Source: Patagioenas fasciata
Taxonomy: Eukaryota; Chordata; Aves; Columbiformes; Columbidae
Assembly (NCBI RefSeq): GCF_037038585.1
Contig: NC_092541.1
Span: forward strand, 4,709,445-4,773,444
Direction of reading: 5' to 3'
Length of the DNA: 64,000 nt
Under the pieces are notes generated by a model. The model saw only the letters and a list, made by a program, of their open reading frames with translations, was not told the DNA's origin and made no database searches. The position numbers were made by a program, and so were the translations under genes. Position 1 is the first letter of the stretch, and every line of letters starts with the position of its first letter. Positions 1 through 8,300 of this stretch are shown piece by piece.

Positions 1-597
1 CGGCCAAGGCTTCATCTCAGCCAGCACAGCTGAGCTTTTCCAGGGAACGCCAACCGCAGAGGCGCCCGGTAGCTCTACACTAAGTGGCTGCTCAGCCAAG
101 GCTCCCCTTTTCTTGAACAGCAGCGGATTCTCCAGAGCGAGCCAAAAGAAAGCGGCGGCTTTGTGGGAAGCTCTGCTGCCACATCCCGGCGGTCTGGGGG
201 TCACTGGTGTCCTTGCCAGCCACTCCTGGGAACCGAGGCTCACTCGCAAGCCAGTGATTTTGGCAAATAGGTTACACTAGACCTGGAGAGACCATTCCTG
301 CCAGCTGCCCTTGTACGTCTCCTCCCAGCTTACTCTGGCCTTGCCTCACCTGTATCTGGGAGCCTGCAATGCTTTCGTCTTGTCTGCGTTTCTCTGGATT
401 TTCTGGACACATCTGTGCATCAGAAGGCAACCAAGCCTCTGTCTGCCATGAGTGGATACCCTTGTTTACAGCTCAAAGCTGTGACACGCACATTTGTGCG
501 GACAATGATGCGCAGATACAAGGAACACAGGTGTGGATATGAACAGAGCAGGAACAACTTCACCTTCCAACACTGGTCTCACATTCTACTCTACTCT
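1..597. other. DBF4B intron 2 sequence, no feature seen
   Basis: This is non-coding sequence downstream of the DBF4B exon 2 donor on the minus strand. I see no exon, structured RNA or recognisable repeat here. Confidence 0.5.
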
Positions 598-907
598 TCA
601 ATGCTTACAAATATCTCAGGGTGGGTGTCAGGATGGACCAGACTCTGTTCAGTGGTGCCCAGCGCCAGGGTGAGGGGCACCGGGCACAGACTGAAACACA
701 GGAGGCTCCATGTGAACACGAGGAGAAACTTCTTTCCTTTGTGGTGCCAGAGCCTGGCCCAGGCTGCCCAGAGCGGGTGTGGAGTCTCCTTCCCTGAGCC
801 ATTCAAACCCCCTGGACCCACCTGTGTGATCTGCTCTGGGACCCTGTGTGAGCAGGTGGGGCTGGGGATCTACAGGGATCCTGCAACTCAACCAGCCTGG
901 GATCCTG
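598..907 (+). mobile_element. CR1 LINE 3' fragment (subfamily 'C')
   Basis: This is a 5'-truncated CR1 3' end carrying the signature CCTGGCCCAGGCTGCCCAG, followed by a GGATCCTGCAACTCAACC tail. The same tail recurs at 50 kb and 63 kb. It lies in DBF4B intron 2, antisense to the gene, and ends about 55 bp from exon 2. Confidence 0.85.
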
Positions 908-961
908 TGATAGGTCCCTTGGGTCAAACTTTGAGGTGGCCTGAACCTTTAGAGCTCTTAC

Positions 962-1153
962 AGTGTCTGGTGGTTTCTGCTGAGGTCTGGAATGGTTCAC
1001 TTTGGAGGTAGAAGGCGTTGGGCTCCTGGTTTTTGCATCTTCTGAAGTTACATTGCTCTGCTTTTCAGTCCGAGTCCCAGCTTTGTCTCGTTTCGCTTCT
1101 TTGTTGCTGGAAACCACATAGCTGACTTCTTTGCTTAGGAAGCTTTCGGTGAC
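962..1153 (-). CDS. DBF4B: DBF4B coding exon 2
   Basis: This exon has 64 codons in phase 0, with the acceptor TTGCTGCAG ending at 1154 and the donor GTAAGAG starting at 961. It encodes FLSKEVSYVVSSNKEAKR and a Ser/Thr-rich stretch ending PPDT, where human DBF4B has a comparable KPVDS. The next exon must lie left of base 1, since I see no convincing continuation in 1-960. Confidence 0.87.
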
Positions 1154-4141
1154 CTGCAGCAAGAGACAGAACAGAGCAGGTGTGAAAATGTCCAGCTCTG
1201 AGCTGAGTCACAGCAGCGTTTTGGTTGGAAATGACCTTTAAGCACATCAAGTCCAACCATTCCCCCAGCCCTGGCACTGCCCCATGTCCCTGAGAACCTC
1301 ATCTCTCCAGCCCTCCAGGGATGGTGACTCCAGCACTGCCCTGGGCAGCCTGTTCCAATGCCCCACAGCCCTTTGGGGAAGAAATTGTTCCCCACATCCA
1401 ACCTCAATCTCCCCTGGTGCAACTTGAGGCCATTTCCTCTGCTCCTGGCGCTTGTTCCTGGGGAGCAGAGCCCGACCCCCCTGGCTCCAAGCTCCTTTCA
1501 GGCAGTTCAGAGATCAGAAGGTCTCCCCTCAGCTCCTGTTCTCCAGCTGAACCCCCCAGCTCCCTCAGCCGCTCCCATCGCACTTGTGCTCCAGCCCCTC
1601 ACCAGCTCCGTTCCCTTCTCTCCACTCGCTCCAGCACCTCAAGGCCTTTCTTGGCGTGAGGGGCCCAAAACTGCCCCCAGGATTTGACAAGAACTACGGC
1701 CTTTTGCTGAACCCCATCACCTCCACATGTAGTTCCTTCTTCCATCCCTCACTGCTCTCTCCCAGAAGGAGAACAGATCCTATGACATGCAGAGCTCACG
1801 CCTTAGAGATAAACTGCAAACAACCACCAGAACCTCCAGACCGAGCGTTCCATGGTGCTGCCGTTACCTGCTCCTCCAGCAACAGCTCCAGAAAAAAGGC
1901 AAGAGCTGAGAAAGAGGCCCTGGACATCACACAGTGTGGAAGAGTTCTGTGCTCAGAACAGAACACAGTTCAGCAAAATGAAGTAGAAAGTGAACAGCTG
2001 GGACAAGCAGCCATGGGGCAGGAAGACAAAGGCCTGAGCTGTCTGAAATCGCAGCCGCTGAACAAGCCGGTTCTGCAGTTACAGGTTCCCTGTGGATCGA
2101 GCTCCCGGAGCCGCCCATGTCAGCGTCACCCACACCGGTGACCTGCGCACCGGGGCTGCAGGCACGGGAGAGAGCAAATCAACACCTCCCTGTCCAAATA
2201 ACACTCTGGGGTGTAATTCTAAGGCCACAAGACGCCCTTAACTTGCTCCTGAAGAGCACACAGCATCTGGTTGGTGTTACTAGTGCAGAGCTGTTTCACA
2301 GAAGCTGCCCACAGTGCAGCTGGTCAGTATCTCCACAGGAGCAAGACAACGAGAGTTCCACATCCTATGGACCATAGTTCAGAGAGGGCAGTGACACAAG
2401 ACGATGCTCAATACAAAACTGGAGGGGCAGTCAAAAGCTAAAATGATTTCCAAGTAACATGGCAGCTACGGAGAGAAATAACCGACCGCTGGGAGCACAC
2501 AGTGCCCAGAGCTGAAGACGTGCAGCTAAAGAGCTGCCACCTGGACTGTCCCCGAGTGCTGATGGCACATCCAGGGACCACAGAAAGAATCAGTAAGTTC
2601 ACCTTGAAGATGCAACTAAACAAAGGGGAAAAAAGCACAAGTTGGCTGCCCCACGTCTTTAGAGCCAACGCGCGATCCTGGCGCAGAGATCCAGCAGCAG
2701 CAAGAAACGACTGTTGTACGTCCGTGTGTAGCACTGAAGGATTTAAGGAAGTTTTGGGGTGTGCCTGAGATGATCCGCCTCAGAGAGCAAACAGAAAACA
2801 AGAGCAACAACTATTAGGTGCAAACTGTACTTAAGAGTGATAAGGAAAGGGAAAGATGAAGAGCAGCTGCTGGATCCAGCCCCCGGGTGACTGGGGTGAG
2901 GACACTTCATGAAGAGCTTTGGGAGAGGGCAGAAGGACTTGGTGAGCATTGGCAGCACTGAGGAAATGGGGAGAGGCCATGAAAGAGCCACACGGATCCA
3001 CCCGAACAGCAGCTGCCCAGGGGAAGGGTCCGCGAGGCTCTTCTGGGAAAGCCGTGAGAAAAGCACACGGCGATGTGACAACGGAGGCTCGGCTGCTGTT
3101 CCCCCGCCTTAGTGGTGTGGAATTCCAGGAGATGTGCAGGAATCCCACAACTTCCCCAAAGAATGAAGCTGCCACAGGCTGTCCTGAGGGATAAGGGGGA
3201 ACCGGGCAACCAGTTACCACCAGTCAACCAGTCACCGCTGACTGAAAGATGCTCCCATCACCAGGTAACCAGTTCATACCTCCCAGCAGGTGCTTCCAAC
3301 ACCATACAACCAGATACAACTGCCCAGGAGGTGCCTCAATGTCCAAGCAACCAGTCACCATCACCTGAAAGGTGCTTCCCATGGCCGGACAAGCAGTTAC
3401 AATCGCCTGGGAAATGCTCCCATCACCAGGTAACCAGTTAATACCGACCAGCAGCCGCCCCCATCACCAGACAACCGGTTACCACCGCCCAGGAGGTGCC
3501 TCAATGTCCAAGCAACCAGTTCCCATCCACTGCAAGGGGTTCCCAGGACCAAGCAACCAGCTTCCCTTGACTGGAAGGTGCTCCCAGTGCCACTGGTCAC
3601 CATCAACTGGGAGGTGCCCCCAAGTCCAGGCAACCAGTTACCCCAACTGGAAGGGGCTACCAGGCCCAAACAACCAGTTGTCACCACCCAGCAGCCGCTG
3701 CCAGGCCCAGTGGCCACCCCGGGCAGGTGGGAGGAGCAGCTGGTGACACAGGAGGGAACGGGGACACGGGGGGGACAAGAGGAGGGGGAGGACAAGAGAC
3801 GGGGGGACAAAGGCGCCTCCATCCCGGGGGTCCCGGCTGCAGGGCCAAGGCCAGCGGGGACGTGGAGATCGCGTTAAGGCGTCAAATCAACATCAGAAGG
3901 AAAGGGGAAAATAAAGAGACCGTGGACAAAAAGCGGGGTGAGGAGAGGAGCGGGACCAGGAGGGGAGCGGGGCCAGGAGGGGAGCGGGGCCGCCTCAGCC
4001 CCCGGGCGCCCCGGTGCCGCTCACCCCGCCGAGCCGCCCGATCGCCTCCGCCAGCTCCCGCGCGCTCCGCCCGGCCGGCAGGTCCAGGTAAAAGGACTTG
4101 CCCCGCAGCGGCCGGGGAGCGACGGCACCGGGAGCCGCCAT
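962..4141 (-). CDS. DBF4B: DBF4B, first two coding exons (partial gene)
   Basis: DBF4B (Drf1) is a regulatory subunit that binds and activates CDC7 kinase, which phosphorylates MCM helicase subunits to fire replication origins in the nucleus. Two coding exons are visible on the minus strand: 4141-4025 (39 codons from ATG) and 1153-962 (64 codons). They join in phase 0 to give the conserved N-terminal motif (motif N, BRCT-like): GKSFYLDLPAG at residues 14-24, then LGG at 37-39 joined to VTESFLSKEVSYVVSS. This matches the human DBF4B pattern I recall (SFYLDLPAG, LGGV, FLSKEVSYIVSS). The residues after it are Ser/Thr/Lys-rich, as in the family. Later exons, including the zinc-finger motif, lie beyond the left edge. 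The paralogue DBF4 shares these motifs. Head-to-head placement with CCDC43, as in human 17q21.31, favours DBF4B. Confidence 0.88.
1205..1686 (-). mobile_element. CR1 LINE 3' fragment (subfamily 'A')
   Basis: The antisense copy starts with the inverted CR1 3' terminus (TTTTGGTTGGAAATGACC). It runs through the GGTGACTCCAGCACTGCCC and GGGGAAGAAATTGTTCCCC blocks shared with at least ten other copies here. It is 5'-truncated and lies in DBF4B intron 1, about 50 bp upstream of exon 2. Confidence 0.87.
1690..3190. other. DBF4B intron 1, no feature seen
   Basis: This is unique-looking intronic sequence. Short open frames occur on both strands, but none has recognisable homology or splice context. 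Confidence 0.5.
3203..3712. repeat. Diverged minisatellite, ~40-45 bp unit
   Basis: This is an imperfect tandem array in which CAACCAGTTACCA-like starts alternate with AGGTGCTCCCA and GTCCAAGCAACCAG segments. I estimate about twelve units. It lies in DBF4B intron 1 roughly 300 bp from exon 1. The open frames running through it are products of the repetition. Confidence 0.75.
4025..4141 (-). CDS. DBF4B: DBF4B coding exon 1
   Basis: This exon has 39 codons, starting at the ATG on bases 4141-4139 in a CCATGG context. The donor GTGAGC begins at 4024, directly after the LGG codons. It is very GC-rich and lies in the CpG island shared with CCDC43. It carries the SFYLDLPAG motif. Confidence 0.88.
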
Positions 4142-5156
4142 GGCCGAGAGCGGGAGGAGCCGCCGCCGTTTGAACGAACGCCCGCCCCGCCCCGCCCCGA
4201 GCGGCGCCGCGACGGCGGCCGCGCAGGGACCCGCCGGGACACGCGGAGCCGGCGCAGCGCGCTGGGCGCTGCCGGGGCGGGCGGGGCCGGTGTGTGGGGA
4301 GCAACGAGGACAAATGCCCGGTGCTGCACTGGGATCACAGCAGCCCCATGGACGGTCCAGGCTGGGGGAGGAACGGCTGGAAAGTGCCCGGCAGAAAAAG
4401 GCCTGGGGGTGTTGGTGCCAGCGGCTGAACATGAGGCAGCGTGTGCACAGGGGGCCAAGAGGCCACAGGACCCTGGCTGGGACCAGCACTGGTGTGGCCA
4501 GCAGGCCCAGGGCAGTGACCGAACCTGTGCTGGGACCTGGGGAGGACAAACCGTGAATCCTGGGGGCAGAGCTGGGCCTCTCACACCAAGAAAACCCTTG
4601 AGGTGCTGGAGCGAGTGGAGAGAAGGGAACGGAGCTGGTGAGGGGCTGGAGCACAAGTGTGATGGGAGCGGCTGAGGGAGCTGGGGGGTTCAGCTGGAGA
4701 ACAGGAGCTGAGGGGAGACCTTCTGATCTCTGAACTGCCTGAAAGGAGCTTGGAGCCAGGGGGGTCGGGCTCTGCTCCCCAGGAACAAGCGCCAGGAGCA
4801 GAGGAAACGGCCTCAAGTTGCGCCAGGGGAGGTTGAGGTTGGATCTGGGAACAATTTCTTCCCCAAAGGGCTGTGGGGCATTGGAACAGGCTGCCCAGGG
4901 CAGTGCTGGAGTCACCATCCCTGGAGGGTTGGACAGATGAGGTTCCCCTATGAGGCAGTGCCAGGGCTGGGGGAACGGTTGGACTTCATGATCTTGAGGG
5001 GCTTTTCCAACCAATACACTGCTGTGACTCCTGAACGCGGCCGCTCTCCCGCAGTCACCTCCACAAGTTTGTCCCCCGCGGCCGCCGTTCCCCCGCCCCG
5101 CTCTCCTGCCGGGCGGCCCCGTGCGCACGCGCGGTGGCGGCGGCCGCGGGTCCAAG
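4142..5156. promoter_or_regulatory. DBF4B/CCDC43 divergent CpG-island promoter, interrupted by CR1
   Basis: The two start codons are about 1.0 kb apart and point away from each other. The outer parts (about 4142-4311 and 5034-5156) are GC-box- and CpG-rich, and the middle is a CR1. Without the CR1 the ATGs would be about 290 bp apart, typical of a bidirectional promoter. A TTTGAA hexamer at 4169-4174, about 28 bp upstream of the DBF4B ATG, resembles a CHR cell-cycle element. A YY1-like AAGATGGCGGC overlaps the CCDC43 start codon at 5154-5164. I cannot place the transcription start sites. Confidence 0.65.
4312..5033 (+). mobile_element. CR1 LINE 3' fragment (subfamily 'A', long, young)
   Basis: This sense copy includes the distal RT-region remnant, the GGTGTTGGTGCCAGCGGC block and the complete 3' UTR, ending in CTTTTCCAACCAATACACTG. 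It is nearly identical over several hundred bases to 54640-55298. It sits between the divergent DBF4B and CCDC43 first exons. Confidence 0.88.
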
Positions 5157-5336
5157 ATGGCGGCGCCCGGCGGGCAGGCGGCGGGGGGCGCGTTCGCGGC
5201 CTGGCTGGCGGGGCGGCTGGACGCGCTGGGCCTGGACCGCGCCGTGTACGGGGCGTACATCGAGGGGCTGCTCCGCGGGGAGGAGAGCGACGAGGAGCGG
5301 CTGGAGGCGCTGCGGGGCGTCCTGGCCGCTTGTCTG
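5157..5336 (+). CDS. CCDC43: CCDC43 exon 1 (coding)
   Basis: This exon has 60 codons and ends in phase 0 at CTG before the donor GTGAGG. It is extremely GC-rich. The start codon overlaps a YY1-like AAGATGGCGGC. Confidence 0.94.
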
Positions 5337-8300
5337 GTGAGGGACGAGGCGGCGGGGACCGCGCACCGGCGGGCGGGCCGGGATGAGCCCCGGGGGGCGG
5401 CGGGGGAACAGCTGGGGTGGTAGAATCACAGAGCCGTTTTGTTTGGAAGACACTATTAATGTCATTGGGTCTGACCGTAACCCAACTCCAGCAGTGCCCC
5501 ATGTCCTGAGAACCTCACCTGTGTGTCCAACCCTCACAGAGCAGATCACACAGGTGGGTCCAGGGGGTTTGAATGGCTCAGGGAAGGGGACTCCACACCC
5601 GCTCTGGGCAGCCTGGGCCAGGCTCTGGCACCGAAAAGGAAAGAAGTTTCTCCTCGTGTTCACATGGAGCCTCCTGTGTTTCAGTCTGTGCCCGTTGCCC
5701 CTCACCCTGGCGTTGGGCACCACTGAACAGAGTCTGGTCCATCCTGACACCCACCCTGAGATATTGATCCCATTGAGCAGACCCCTCTCAGCTTCTCTTC
5801 TCCAGCTCAACAGCCCCAGCTCTCTCAGTGTCTCCTCATCACAAAAATGCTCCAGACCCCTCAGCATCTTTGTGTTCCTCCCTGGACTCTCTCCAGTGAT
5901 TCCTTGTCCTTGTTAAACTGGGGAGCCCAGCACTGGCCCCAGTTGTGCAGATGTGGCCTCCCCAGGCAGAGCAGAGGGGGAGGATTCCCCTCCCTGACCT
6001 GCTGCTCACACTCTTCCTCACACAGCCCAGGTCCTGTCAGCACCACCGTGGTGATTTCAGCTCCATGTTTTCTCATTCTCAGAGTTGCCCTTGAGCATTG
6101 TGCTCCAGAGCAGAGACAACACTGGGCAGCAGATTTCTAGAGCAAGGAGCCCCCGGGTGCGTTTTGTTGGTGTTTGTAGCGCTGTTGCACCTGAACGGCC
6201 ACTGTGTGCCCGTGGTGTTGCTGCCAGAGCTGTCACGGGGAGGAGCAAACACGGTGACATGGGGGGGTCACCCGGTGTGGGCAGAGCTGTGGGATGATGG
6301 CTGTGACACCTCGCGGGTCTCAGTCCTGAGCTCTGTCAACAATAAGTGTGTTACATGATTTGTACCATCCCAGGTGTGCATTCAATGCATAGATTTTGTG
6401 TGAAGACCTCTATCGCTTCAGATTCTCGGTACTTCTTGTATGTGATTTGTGCTCTTTTAAAGCAGATCGACTTTGTTCCAAGGCTGAGAAGTCTCTTTTC
6501 CTCTCCTAGGAAGAAGATCTCCTGAGCGATGTGTGCAGGGAGCTGGTCGAGAAGTGGTCTGAGTCCCAGGTTGTTGACGCCGTAGAGAAGAAAGAAGGTA
6601 GTGCTGCCCGCGTGGGTCATCTGTGGGACCTGTCGAGATGTTCGTCCCGTTAGGAATTCAAACCAATACGTTTGCAGATCCGACTTGCTTCTTATTGCCA
6701 TTGCTGCTTGTTTGTCCTGAAACACAAAATGATGATGAGTAGTTTCACTGCCGGCTGTCACTGCGTTTGGCTCGTTGGGCTCATCATACTGCAGAAAAAA
6801 AGCTCATTTATATATATATATATTTTTTTAAATTCCCTTTTGCAACACACCTCAGCTTCCTCCCGGTTAAACACTAACGGTGCAGGGATGGGAGCTGTGG
6901 TCACGGTGTGGAACACCTGCGCTACATCAGTTTACTCCAGTTTGGGAAGGAAATGTCTTTATAGCACTGGAGCTGCCGCTGCTCACCCTGGAGAAGGTCC
7001 CAGTGCACATCAGGAAAACATCCTGATTTTCCTCTTCCAAAACCTCTTTAAACTGCCCTTTTTGTTATTTCCCCCCATAAATACTTATAGGGGGAACTCT
7101 GAGGCTGCTGCTCCTGCCCAATCACATACACAACCCCCCAGTTTGTTGTTCCCTCTCTGAATTCATTGCTCCCTCCTCCTCGTTCCCGGGGTGGCTGCTC
7201 TGCTGCCCCAGCAAGTCACACCCTGCTTGAAGGATCAATTAACAACCTTCCAACCGCACGGACCGACAATGCAACGGCCCTTTTTCCTCCACGGTTTTGT
7301 TTTAGCAGTTCAGGTTGCAAACAATATTGTAATTTAGAAACAGCGAGCCCTTATCGTGAGGCCTCGTTTATATATTTCTTATCTAAACTTCAGCATTTCA
7401 CAGATATCGTTCCCCTCCTCTCTGTAGATGAACCGCACAGCAGCTCGGCGGCTTTTCAGGATTCACTGAAGCCAAATTCCGCTGTTCTGTGCATTAAATA
7501 AAATCAATCCCTCTTTTGGGGACAGTGGCTGGAATTGCAGAGCGCTGGTACCCACGGGGATTTTTGTTGTCACAGAAAAAAGGCAGCGGGACGTGTCCTC
7601 AGAGCCGCCTCGTTAAAAACACGAGCGTTTAATTGTTTCACTGGCACTCCATAAAAGGCAAAATTCAAATTCCCGCTGAAATCAGTATCTAGTTGGAATA
7701 GCAGAATCCTGAGGATAAATTATTAAATTATCTCCAAACCCCAAATGTCATTTTAAGAAACGGGCAGCGTTAAGTGTTAAAAGGGAAATGAGCTGTTTGT
7801 TCCCTGGGGAGGGAGAAGAGAAAGAGCATTAAACCCATTGGTCGCTGTGGGTTTTCGGAATTTCTATTAAAAGTGGTTTTAAGTGCGTGGTTAACTGAAC
7901 TTCGCCACTTTTACCCAGAAGATAATGCAGTTTGGAGTGAATGGATTTTCATTACCTCACTGATAGCCGAGTTTCATGGGGAAGCTCCCCCTGTTGCGGG
8001 AAGGATCGTGTGTGACGGTGGCAGCCGGTGTCACGTCACTGTGACAGCTCAGCAGCTCCTGCGCTCGTGTTTTGGGCTGAATTCCCCCAAACAGCTGCTC
8101 TGCCGCGCTCCACACGGTGACAGCACCACCAGTCCCCTTGGGACGAGGCTCCTGGGAGGAGCAGGGGGATATTTTGGGGTGAAGCTTCTCCCTTTATCTT
8201 GAGCCACTTGTCCCCCGGGCCAGCTGCCTCCCCACGGACAGACACAGCCCGGGATGGTGCTTTGGGGGCCGTGGGTGGCACGAGTGGGGCCTGACTGGTG

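Noticed and set aside
3995-5260. Minus-strand open frame of about 420 codons covering the promoter region
   Set aside because: It is a fusion of DBF4B exon 1, antisense CR1 and antisense CCDC43 exon 1 in one accidental GC-rich frame. Only the DBF4B exon 1 part is coding, and its own frame starts at 4141.
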